A stretch of DNA of 51,219 nt from CAZVCJ01 sp964625745 (GTDB lineage Bacteria > Chloroflexota > Anaerolineae > VGOG01): NCBI GenBank assembly GCA_964625745.1, contig CAZVCJ010000009.1, positions 1 through 51,219 of the forward strand, in the 5' to 3' direction. Of the stretch, positions 1 through 7,585 are shown in pieces. The position numbers and the translations under genes are program-made. The number at the start of each line of letters is the position of its first letter. Positions within the stretch are counted from its first letter, which is position 1. A model generated the notes under the pieces. The model saw only the letters and a list, made by a program, of their open reading frames with translations. It searched no databases and was not told the DNA's origin.

Positions 1-55
1 TTCGCCCGTAGTTTACCACAGGAAGAGAGTTTGTCAAAACCTACCTGAAAAGGTA

Positions 56-273
56 CTAGTACATGAGGGCGTAAATCCTTCCCCAGTAGGGCGTTGAGCG
101 ATAGCGCCGGCCGAGTAGGAGCAGAGCGACGTATCGAGGCCAAGCGGCTTGTGGAAGGCACCCTTGTAGGCGGAAAACGCTTGGTTTCGATACACTTCTC
201 CGCTGGCGCTACGAAGTTACTCAACCGGCGCTTACCCTGCAACTACCGAAGGATTTCCGCCGAGGTGTACTAG
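56..273. repeat. Long inverted-repeat (MITE-like) element
   Basis: This is the only notable content of the gene-free first 321 bases. The arms at 56-81 and 248-273 are inverted copies of each other with 21 of 26 positions matching; both begin CTAGTACA and end AAATCCTTC read inward. Inside, a second imperfect inverted pair starts GCGCCGG and ends CCAAGCG (about 98-165 against 179-232), so the transcript could fold into one long hairpin. No target-site duplication and no transposase reading frame are visible. Confidence 0.6.
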
Positions 274-321
274 ATTGTTTCAACACTTTGACACATCGCA
301 GTTGTTCACGGTGGAGGTGAC

Positions 322-2139
322 ATGACTGACATAGAAAGCTTCCCGTCCCTCGAAGCCCTGTTGCACCGTCTGGGCCTGATCGGCGAGAGCGCCCAGGTGG
401 AGTGCAAGGAAAGCGCCTGGCAACTGCCCCGCACTGTCTGGGAGACCGTCTCTGCCTTCTCCAACACCACCGGGGGCACGCTGCTGTTGGGCGTGGCCCA
501 ACAGGCCGATCAATTCGTGGTCACCGGCCTGGTGGATGCACCCAAGATCCAGCATGACTTGGCCGCCGGCCTGCACGACGTGATGAACGTCCCCATCCCA
601 GCCCAGGTGGAACCACTCATCGTACCCATGGCCGGCGAGGAACGGGTGATCCTGCGCATCTACGTCCCGGAAGCACTCCCCTACCAGAAGCCGATCTACA
701 TCCGCAGTGCCGGGCTGGACAAGGGGTGTTACAAGCGGATCGCCGGCGAAGACATGCCCTGTACCGAGGACGACCTGGTCCGTTTTTTCCAGGCCCGCTC
801 CCTCATCAGCCCCGACATGACGCCGGTGCCCATGTCGCGGCGTGATGAGCTCGATCCCGCCCAACTGCGCGCCTTCCGCCGCCTGCTGGACACCCAGGAC
901 CACACCAACCCGGTGCTGACCTACGACGACGATGATCTGTTGCGGGCTTACGGCGCGCTCATTCAGCCCGAAGGCCAGGACGACCCTGTGCCAACGGTGG
1001 CCGGCGTGTTGATGTTCGGCACGCCAGCGCTCATCCGGCGCTGTTTTCCGGCCTTCCGCGTGGACCTGCTGGACATCGAGGGTACCGAGTGGGTAGCCGC
1101 GCCGACCGACCGGGGCACCGGGCGCTCCTTTCAGGGGCCGTTGCTCGACGTTGTCCGGGACGTGCTGGGCGTGTTGTGGAAGGAGGTCCCTGAGCGGTTT
1201 GCTCTGCATCCCGGCAACGCACAGCGAGTCGCCGACCCGATGCACGTGGCACTGCGAGAGGCCGTCCACAATGCCCTGATGCACCAGGATTATCGCACCC
1301 ACCGCCCTACCCAAATCCGCCGCTTCGCCGACCGACTCGAAATCGAGAACCCCGGCGCGTCGCTGCGCGATCCGGACCGCCTGGGCGAACCCGGCTCGGA
1401 ACTGCGCAACCCGCGTGTTGCCCAGATGTTCTACGAGATCGGCTGGGCGGAACAGAAAGGCACCGGCATCCGGGCCATGCAGCGGGCGATGGACGACCTG
1501 GGCTTGACACCCCCTACCTTCGAGAGCGACCCGCAAGACCGTTCCTTTCGCGTGACCTTCTACCGGCACCACTTCATGGATCAATCCGACCTGACCTGGC
1601 TGGAGCGGTTCGGAGCTCTAGGGCTCGGCACCGAGGAGCAGAAAGCGCTGGTCTATGCCCGTAAAACCGGCCGGGTGGACAACGCTGCCTTTCGCAGCCT
1701 CAACCACACCGACACCCTCACGGCCAGCCGTGCCCTGACTCACCTGGAGGGCCTGGGGCTGCTGCAGCGTTCCGAGCAACGTCGCGGGCCGGGCGTCTAC
1801 TACACACTGGCCGGGGAAGCAGCAGAGACTCCCCCGATTACTCCTAAGAGTACTCCTAAAGTTACTCCTAAGACTAAGGTTGAGCTCCTAAGACTATTGG
1901 CAGAAGGAAAACGGTTGTTGCGGGATGATGTGATAGCAGCGATTCTATTCCTATGTGCTGAGCGCCCGCACACGGCACGTGAGTTGGCCAGCGCATTACA
2001 CCGTAACGTGGACTACGTGCGTAACTCGTATCTCTCACCGCTGGTGCGGCAGGGTCGGCTGGAACTGACCGGCCCGCCCAACGATCCCAACGTGGCCTAT
2101 CGCGCTGCCCATCAGCCTGGGGCCGAGGGAGGTTTGTAA
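322..2139 (+). CDS. AlbA_2/Schlafen-type putative ATP-binding transcriptional regulator
   Basis: 605 aa. The N-terminal ~140 residues resemble the AlbA_2 (Schlafen-like AAA_4) domain: an E-C-K core near residue 29 followed by a glycine-rich GGTLLLGV strand. The middle (about 300-400) resembles the HATPase_c_4 domain usual in this family, with ALREAVHNALMHQDY and a RFADRLEIENPG stretch. The C-terminus has two winged-helix-like segments joined by a Thr/Pro/Lys-rich linker encoded by short direct repeats. Such proteins are often annotated as transcriptional regulators or, wrongly, as RecG-like helicases; the true role is unknown. The start has a good GGAGGTGAC ribosome site. It stands alone with a MITE-like element upstream. 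Confidence 0.75.
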   Translation: MTDIESFPSLEALLHRLGLIGESAQVECKESAWQLPRTVWETVSAFSNTTGGTLLLGVAQQADQFVVTGLVDAPKIQHDLAAGLHDVMNVPIPAQVEPLIVPMAGEERVILRIYVPEALPYQKPIYIRSAGLDKGCYKRIAGEDMPCTEDDLVRFFQARSLISPDMTPVPMSRRDELDPAQLRAFRRLLDTQDHTNPVLTYDDDDLLRAYGALIQPEGQDDPVPTVAGVLMFGTPALIRRCFPAFRVDLLDIEGTEWVAAPTDRGTGRSFQGPLLDVVRDVLGVLWKEVPERFALHPGNAQRVADPMHVALREAVHNALMHQDYRTHRPTQIRRFADRLEIENPGASLRDPDRLGEPGSELRNPRVAQMFYEIGWAEQKGTGIRAMQRAMDDLGLTPPTFESDPQDRSFRVTFYRHHFMDQSDLTWLERFGALGLGTEEQKALVYARKTGRVDNAAFRSLNHTDTLTASRALTHLEGLGLLQRSEQRRGPGVYYTLAGEAAETPPITPKSTPKVTPKTKVELLRLLAEGKRLLRDDVIAAILFLCAERPHTARELASALHRNVDYVRNSYLSPLVRQGRLELTGPPNDPNVAYRAAHQPGAEGGL

Positions 2140-2259
2140 TTCGTGACATGACGGCCTAGCCACCGCTATTCACGAGGCTGGCAAGCTTGAGCTGCTGAAC
2201 TAATCGCCATTTTCGCCAATCCTGTCTAACAGGAAATACAACAACGAGGAGGAGCAAAA

Positions 2260-3423
2260 ATGACTATGATACACATTACCCAAACCATCTGGAGGAGACC
2301 GATGGTTCTACGCCTGCTGCTGGCAGTGTCCCTTTTGGCTGTCCTGGGTGGCGCAGCGGGGGTGAACGCCGCCCCCCCAGGACACGTGCTGGTGCTCAAT
2401 TCTTACCACCAGGGGCTGAGTTGGACGGACAGCATCGTTCAGGGAATCGAGTCTGTATTGGGAGGAGACTCAGACCTCGAGCTGCACATCGAGTACATGG
2501 ACACCAAGCACCTGTACGACGAGGTGTATCTTCAGAAGCTGTATGAACTGTACCAGTACAAATATAGCCAGATGCAGTTCGAGGTGGTGATGGTCACCGA
2601 CAACAACGCCTTTGAATTCCTGCGCCAGCATTACGACGAGCTATTCCCTGGCACGCCAGTGGTCTTCTGTGGCATCAACGATTTCAGGGACTCCATGCTG
2701 GAGGGATACGATTTGTTCACCGGGGTGGTAGAGGTGACCGATATCGAGAGCACGCTCGAAATCGCCCTGCAACTACATCCCAACGTAGCCCAGGTCGCGG
2801 TGGTGAACGATCGCACCTCCACAGGAGTCGCCCTGGAAAGCGAGCTGCAGGCTCTGATCCCGCGTTTCGAGGATTCGATGGAGTTTGTCCTCATCGAAGA
2901 CCTGGACATGGCGGAGGTTCAGGCCCAGGTGAAGACTCTGCCTGCCGACAGCCTCATCCTCTTGCTGGTGTTCAACCGCGACGCGTCGGGGCAATTCTTC
3001 AGCTACGAGGAAAGCCTGGCCCAGATCTCCAGTGTGACCACTTTACCGATCTATGGCTTATGGGACTTCTATCTGGGCGGCGGCATTGTCGGCGGCAAGC
3101 TGGCCAGCGGCTTCCATCAGGGCGAGGCGGCGGCCAAAATCACGCAGCGCATCCTGGAGGGAGAAGCGGTGGAGAATATCCCGGTCGTTAAGGAAAGCCC
3201 CAACCGCTACATGTTCGATTACGTGCAACTGCAGCGCTTTGGCCTGGAGCCTTCGGCTTTGCCGGCCGATAGTATCGTCATCAACTCACCCGACACGTTC
3301 TATGATCGCTACAGGACGTTGATCTGGGGCTCACTGGGCATCGTCGCCGCACTGATCTTGATTGTCTCCATCCTGCTGGCCAGCATCAACCGGCGCAAGC
3401 GGGCGGAGAAGCACATTCAATAG
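2260..3423 (+). CDS. ABC substrate-binding-like sensor domain protein lacking a kinase
   Basis: 387 aa. A signal peptide or membrane anchor (about residues 13-38) precedes a periplasmic-binding fold beginning VLVLNSYHQGLSWT, typical of the extracytoplasmic sensor of a family of hybrid histidine kinases. A transmembrane helix near residues 352-374 is followed by INRRKRAEKHIQ and a stop. In the kinases this juxtamembrane helix continues into PAS and HisKA domains, which are absent here. It is therefore either a kinase truncated by a stop codon or a stand-alone membrane-tethered solute receptor. A strong GAGGAGGAG ribosome site precedes the ATG, and a hairpin follows 22 bases after the stop, so it is a complete transcription unit. 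Confidence 0.65.
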   Translation: MTMIHITQTIWRRPMVLRLLLAVSLLAVLGGAAGVNAAPPGHVLVLNSYHQGLSWTDSIVQGIESVLGGDSDLELHIEYMDTKHLYDEVYLQKLYELYQYKYSQMQFEVVMVTDNNAFEFLRQHYDELFPGTPVVFCGINDFRDSMLEGYDLFTGVVEVTDIESTLEIALQLHPNVAQVAVVNDRTSTGVALESELQALIPRFEDSMEFVLIEDLDMAEVQAQVKTLPADSLILLLVFNRDASGQFFSYEESLAQISSVTTLPIYGLWDFYLGGGIVGGKLASGFHQGEAAAKITQRILEGEAVENIPVVKESPNRYMFDYVQLQRFGLEPSALPADSIVINSPDTFYDRYRTLIWGSLGIVAALILIVSILLASINRRKRAEKHIQ

Positions 3424-3444
3424 CAGGCCACAGTCACATTCAGA

Positions 3445-3482
3445 GAAGCCACCCGCGTCAACCGCGCGGGTGGCTTCTTGGG
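3445..3482 (+). terminator. Intrinsic terminator-like hairpin
   Basis: A 13-bp perfect stem (3445-3457 with 3465-3477) around a 7-base loop follows the sensor gene. The downstream tract is only weakly T-rich (TTCTTG), so termination may be partial. Confidence 0.6.
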
Positions 3483-3484
3483 TG

Positions 3485-3513
3485 TTGCCAAACAAGCGGA
3501 AACCTGATATACT
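3485..3513 (+). promoter_or_regulatory. Sigma-70-type promoter for the M14 peptidase gene
   Basis: TTGCCA (3485-3490), a 17-bp spacer, and TATACT (3508-3513). It lies about 120 bases upstream of the peptidase start codon. Confidence 0.55.
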
Positions 3514-3522
3514 ATACCAACA

Positions 3523-3633
3523 GACCCCTACGACCTCTTGATCTACTACTGGCGCGGGTCGCATGACTTTCTCTACTTCACCTCTCGCGGCCAGACCATT
3601 ATCAGCTCAGGCTGGCGGTACACAGGTGATTGA
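3523..3633 (+). pseudogene. Possible 3' remnant of an unidentified gene
   Basis: The frame from 3523 to a TGA at 3631-3633 encodes a protein-like, aromatic-rich tail (motifs such as LLIYYWRGSHDF and SSGWRY) with no good start codon. It ends one base before the peptidase ATG. It may be the end of a gene whose 5' part was lost, or a short leader peptide. No family was recognised. Confidence 0.25.
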
Positions 3634-3634
3634 A

Positions 3635-6127
3635 ATGAAAAAATGGCTGACCACAATAGCCAGCCTCGCCACAATCGTCGCCCTGCTGTCGGGCAGCCTG
3701 GCCCTGGCTAATGATGGCCCAGGCGATGGCTACACAAACGACGTGGTGATCGTTCGAGCGTACTACCCCAACCTTGACGTCGCTAACAGGGTATTCATCT
3801 CGTTCGAACCCTGGATATTCGAGACCGATTACGAGGAGGGCTATCACCTCATGAGAGTGACCCAAAGGGAGATAGACCTCCTCACCGATGCTGGCCTTCA
3901 GGTCGTGGTTGCCGATCCGCAACAGCTTCCGATGGTGCAATCCATTGTTGGCTATCCCTGCTACCAGACCGTGGAAGAAACCTTCGCCTTTGCAGAGGCG
4001 CTGGCTACCACCTACCCCGATCTCGCCACCTGGACCGACGTCGGCAACTCCTGGGAGAAGTCCGCCGGCCTGGGAGGCTACGACGTGATGGTTTTGCGCC
4101 TGACCAACTCGGCCATCCCCGGCCCCAAACCCAGGCTGTTCGTCACCAGCGCGATCCACGCCCGCGAATACACCACCGCCCCTCTGATAGTCCATTTCGC
4201 CGAATACCTGACGGATAACTATGGCACCGACGCCGACGCCACCTGGATTCTGGATCATCACGAAGTCCACCTGATGCTCCACACCAATCCCGACGGCCGC
4301 AAGATGGCCGAGAGCGGGGCTTGGTGGCGCAAGAATACCAACCAGAATTACTGCGGCGCCACGAGCAGCTATCGAGGCGCTGACCTCAACCGAAACTTCA
4401 GTTATCAATGGGGCTGCGGCGGCGGGTCCAGCGGCAGCCAATGCAGCGAGCTCTATCGAGGCCCCTTCCCTGCCTCCGAGCCTGAGACCCAGGCCATCCA
4501 GAACTATCTGCGTGCCCAGTTCCCCGACCAGCGCGGCCCCAATCTCAACGACCCCGCCCCCGATGACGCCACTGGCATCTATCTCGACATCCACAGCTAT
4601 AGCCGGCTCGTCCTCTGGCCCTGGGGTTTCACGAGCGGCGCAGCGCCCAACGGGACCCAGCTTCAAACACTGGGGCGCAAGTTTGCCTACTGGAACCATT
4701 ACGAGCCTCAGCAAGCGATCGGGCTGTACGTCACCGACGGCACTACCGACGACTTTGGCTACGGAGACCTGGGGGTGGCATCCTTTTGCTTCGAGCTTGG
4801 CACTGCGTTCTTCCAGTCGTGCAGCTACTTTGAGACCACCATCGTACCCGACAACATGCCGGCGCTGATCTATGCCGCCAAGGTCGTGCGCACACCCTAC
4901 ATGACGCCCGCCGGCCCCGACGCCTACGACCTCTCCCTCAGCGACGACCCGGTTCCCGCCGGTACGCCCGTTACCCTCGGCGGCGCCATCAACGATACCC
5001 GTTACAACAACAGCCACGGCACCGAGCCGACGCAAAACATTGCCGCCGCCGAATACTACGTGGACACACCGCCGTGGGTCACTGGCTCTACGGCCATCGC
5101 CATGTCCGCATCCGACGGTAACTTCAACTCCACGATCGAGAACGTTGAAGCGACGATTGATACCACCGGCCTGAGCGATGGAAAGCACATCATCTTTGTG
5201 CGCGGACAGGATGCGAACGGCAATTGGGGCGCCTTCAGCGCGATCTTCCTCAATGTCACCGGAGGGTCTCCCCCGCCGCCCGTCCTGCTGGTGGACGACG
5301 ATAACGGCTCGTCCTACGAGGGCTACTTCACAGCGGCGCTCGACGCCCTGGCCAAGGACTACGACATCTGGAACGTCGAGAGTCAGGGCTCGCCTTCGGC
5401 GTCTGTCTTGCAGCAGTACACCGTCGTCTTATGGTTCACCGGTGACGACTGTGTCGCCACGCTGACCAGCACCGACCAGTCTAACCTGGCAACCTACCTG
5501 GATGGCGGCGGCTGCCTCTTCGTCACTGGCCAGGACATCGGTCGCTCCGTCGGGGCATCGCCCTTCTACAGCGATTATGTCCACGCCGCCTATGTGCAGG
5601 ACGACGCCGATCTATCTGGTCTGAACGGGGTCTCTGGCGACCCGATATCCGATGGGCTCAATATCACTATCTCCGGCGGCGATGGAGCCAATAACCAAAG
5701 CCAGCCAAGTGAGATAGATCCGATCACTCCGGCGGTCAGCATCTTCACCTACAATATTAGCGACACTATGGCTTCGAGGGAGGGTGCTGAGCTCCAGGGC
5801 GTGGCATCCTCTGGCACCGGAGCGATAAGGATGGACGGAGGAACATACAAAGTAGTCTACTTCGCTTTCGGCTTCGAGGCCATCAACTCGGCCGCTGATC
5901 GTCAGCTAGTCATGGAGAGGGTGCTTGACTGGACGTGGCCACTTTTCGGTGACTTCGATTTCAATTGTGTCGTGAACGTGGTGGACATCATGCAGGTGGC
6001 CGCGAAGTGGCAGTGCAAGTGCGAGGATACTTGCTACGACGCACGCTATGACATAGACGATGATTGCGACACAACCGTCGCGGACATCATGTTGGTGGCA
6101 GTGCATTGGGGCGAGACTTGCCAATAA
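3635..6127 (+). CDS. Secreted M14 zinc carboxypeptidase with dockerin-like C-terminus
   Basis: 830 aa from the ATG at 3635, chosen because it begins a classic signal peptide (MKKWLTTIASLATIVALLSG, cleaved near ALA-ND). The peptidase M14 domain spans about residues 100-425: the zinc ligands H175 and E178 lie in SAIHAREYT, with third-ligand histidine LDIHSYS and catalytic glutamate FCFELG. A ThuA/DUF4350-like segment follows (about 555-770, VLLVDDDNG). The last 60 residues hold two dockerin-type calcium loops (DFDFNCVVNVVDIM and DIDDDCDTTVADIM). The enzyme should be exported and degrade peptides outside the cell; the dockerin would tether it to a cohesin-bearing partner, none of which is in this window. 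A terminator follows. Confidence 0.88.
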   Translation: MKKWLTTIASLATIVALLSGSLALANDGPGDGYTNDVVIVRAYYPNLDVANRVFISFEPWIFETDYEEGYHLMRVTQREIDLLTDAGLQVVVADPQQLPMVQSIVGYPCYQTVEETFAFAEALATTYPDLATWTDVGNSWEKSAGLGGYDVMVLRLTNSAIPGPKPRLFVTSAIHAREYTTAPLIVHFAEYLTDNYGTDADATWILDHHEVHLMLHTNPDGRKMAESGAWWRKNTNQNYCGATSSYRGADLNRNFSYQWGCGGGSSGSQCSELYRGPFPASEPETQAIQNYLRAQFPDQRGPNLNDPAPDDATGIYLDIHSYSRLVLWPWGFTSGAAPNGTQLQTLGRKFAYWNHYEPQQAIGLYVTDGTTDDFGYGDLGVASFCFELGTAFFQSCSYFETTIVPDNMPALIYAAKVVRTPYMTPAGPDAYDLSLSDDPVPAGTPVTLGGAINDTRYNNSHGTEPTQNIAAAEYYVDTPPWVTGSTAIAMSASDGNFNSTIENVEATIDTTGLSDGKHIIFVRGQDANGNWGAFSAIFLNVTGGSPPPPVLLVDDDNGSSYEGYFTAALDALAKDYDIWNVESQGSPSASVLQQYTVVLWFTGDDCVATLTSTDQSNLATYLDGGGCLFVTGQDIGRSVGASPFYSDYVHAAYVQDDADLSGLNGVSGDPISDGLNITISGGDGANNQSQPSEIDPITPAVSIFTYNISDTMASREGAELQGVASSGTGAIRMDGGTYKVVYFAFGFEAINSAADRQLVMERVLDWTWPLFGDFDFNCVVNVVDIMQVAAKWQCKCEDTCYDARYDIDDDCDTTVADIMLVAVHWGETCQ

Positions 6128-6181
6128 TGTAGGGTACAGATGATCCCCCGTTAACATCCTGAACCTGGGTACAGCAAACAA

Positions 6182-6219
6182 GAGCCTCGGTCAAGCGTCT
6201 GACCGGGGCTCCTCATTTT
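6182..6219 (+). terminator. Intrinsic terminator of the M14 peptidase gene
   Basis: A 12-bp stem (6182-6193 with 6200-6211, one T-G wobble) with a 6-base loop, followed by CTCATTTTC. Confidence 0.65.
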
Positions 6220-6282
6220 CATGCAGAGTTCACGTCAAATTCACGCCGTTTTCACCCACTATTGGGTGCAATCTGCTATAAT
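6217..6282 (+). promoter_or_regulatory. Pho-box-like array of four 11-bp repeats plus -10 box
   Basis: Four head-to-tail units of exactly 11 bp: TTTCATGCAGA (6217-6227), GTTCACGTCAA (6228-6238), ATTCACGCCGT (6239-6249) and TTTCACCCACT (6250-6260). They are followed by 16 bases and TATAAT (6277-6282). There is no recognisable -35; the last repeat occupies its place. This is the layout of promoters activated by OmpR/PhoB/PhoP-type response regulators. The same layout recurs at 42093-42158 and 47861-47949. The next reading frame downstream is the formylglycine-enzyme-like gene. Confidence 0.65.
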
Positions 6283-6437
6283 ACGGGCGTTTCATCAAGT
6301 TTGCACGGATATGCAACCATTTCGCCCGCTTTCTGGACAGACCCTCCAGCAATCAAGGTTCTTTCAGGAAGAAGCTGTGAAACTGGCAGAGAAAACTATG
6401 AACAAGCGGCAGCCGACCGCGCCGTGGGGAGTATGCC

Positions 6438-7541
6438 ATGACTTACGAAAGTGGTTATGAGATCGTAGTAGGGGTCAGACTCATTCCTACTCGGGCGCCC
6501 GCTTACGCTGGCGGCAGTACGAAGCTCCCGTGGAGCGAGGTGCCGGAGAAGAAAGGCAAGGGGCATTGCAGCATTTTCGTAACTGAATCTCGTAGAATAC
6601 CCTCTCATAGGCAAGCAGTTCAAGAACTGCTCGAGGTTGCGCAACCTTTCGACAGCCCTTCGGCCCTTCGACAGCCCTTCACTTCGACTGGGCTCAGTGC
6701 AAGCGACGGGGCTCAGGACAAGGCCCAGGACAGCGTGGGGCTCAGGCGATGTCACTTCGACTACGCTCAGTGCAGGCCTGAGGTCCCCCCTGAGCATGAC
6801 GAAGGGTTCATCGAGGGGACAAGGCTCAACACACCGTCTGTGAAGCCCTTCGAGCCGGAGATGGTCCTCATCCCCGCCGGTGAGTTCACGATGGGCAGTG
6901 ATCCCCGCTTGGATCAGGATGCCGTTGATGATGAGCAGCCCCGAAGTACTCTGTACCTTCCCGACTACTACCTGGCCAAGACGCCGGTGACCAACGCCCA
7001 GTACGCGGCTTTTGTGCAGGCTACCGGTCACCGCCTGCCGGAGCGTTGGATAGGTGGGCAACCGCCAACAGGTAAAGAGCATCATCCCGTGGTGTACGTC
7101 TCCTGGCATGACGCCATGGCCTACTGCCACTGGCTGGCCGAGGAAACCGGCCAGCCCTACCGCTTGCCCAACGAGGCCGAATGGGAGAAGGGAGCGCGGG
7201 GCAGCGATGGGCGCATCTATCCCTGGGGCCGCCCGGGGGATGAAAAGAGGTGTAACACCACAAGCGGCAAACGAGGAGTCATCCCCGATGGCCTGCTGGA
7301 CATGGCCGGCAACGTGTGGGAGTGGACACAGAGCATTTGCCAGGTCTACCCCTATGATCCAGAGAATGGCCGGGAAGACATCAGGAGCGGAGTAGGCCGC
7401 GTGTTGCGGGGCGGCTCATGGTACCGCAATCAGTGGTACGCCCGCTGCACGCTCCGCTACGCGGTCTACCCTGACGCCCGCTACCACTACCTCGGGTTTC
7501 GAGTGGCGGCTTCCCCCGGCTCTCCGCTTAGCTCGGCGTAG
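6438..7541 (+). CDS. Formylglycine-generating-enzyme (SUMF1/EgtB-type) family protein
   Basis: 367 aa from the ATG at 6438, which has a GGGGAG ribosome site. The FGE-sulfatase domain starts near residue 142 (MVLIPAGEFTMGSD, codon 6861). It carries the family signatures: KTPVTNAQYAAFV, HPVVYVSWHDAMAYC, YRLPNEAEWEKGARG, GLLDMAGNVWEWT, RVLRGGSWY and LGFRVAA. The first ~140 residues are not protein-like: much is translated from a dispersed repeat at 6639-6812. The functional product may start at 6861, or an original N-terminal domain may have been replaced. No sulfatase lies nearby, so the substrate is unknown; such domains often also occur as putative regulators. Confidence 0.75.
   Translation: MTYESGYEIVVGVRLIPTRAPAYAGGSTKLPWSEVPEKKGKGHCSIFVTESRRIPSHRQAVQELLEVAQPFDSPSALRQPFTSTGLSASDGAQDKAQDSVGLRRCHFDYAQCRPEVPPEHDEGFIEGTRLNTPSVKPFEPEMVLIPAGEFTMGSDPRLDQDAVDDEQPRSTLYLPDYYLAKTPVTNAQYAAFVQATGHRLPERWIGGQPPTGKEHHPVVYVSWHDAMAYCHWLAEETGQPYRLPNEAEWEKGARGSDGRIYPWGRPGDEKRCNTTSGKRGVIPDGLLDMAGNVWEWTQSICQVYPYDPENGREDIRSGVGRVLRGGSWYRNQWYARCTLRYAVYPDARYHYLGFRVAASPGSPLSSA
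6639..6812. repeat. Dispersed CTTCGACAGCCC / GCTCAGG repeat cluster
   Basis: Repeated words such as CCCTTCGACAGCCCTTC and GGGCTCAG are stacked over about 170 bases and translated in frame as the N-terminal part of the formylglycine-enzyme-like protein. Related copies occur at 13021-13048 and 34784-34827. Confidence 0.6.
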
Positions 7542-7585
7542 AGCAGCAGAACCCTAAAAGTACAACCCGGCTGGGTGTACGAGCC

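Noticed and set aside
280..1584. Long antisense reading frame over the AlbA_2-type gene
   Set aside because: The opposite strand has clear family motifs and a ribosome site; the antisense translation has none.
3602..5188. Long antisense reading frame over the M14 peptidase gene
   Set aside because: It is a shadow of high-GC coding sequence; the peptidase catalytic motifs are on the plus strand.
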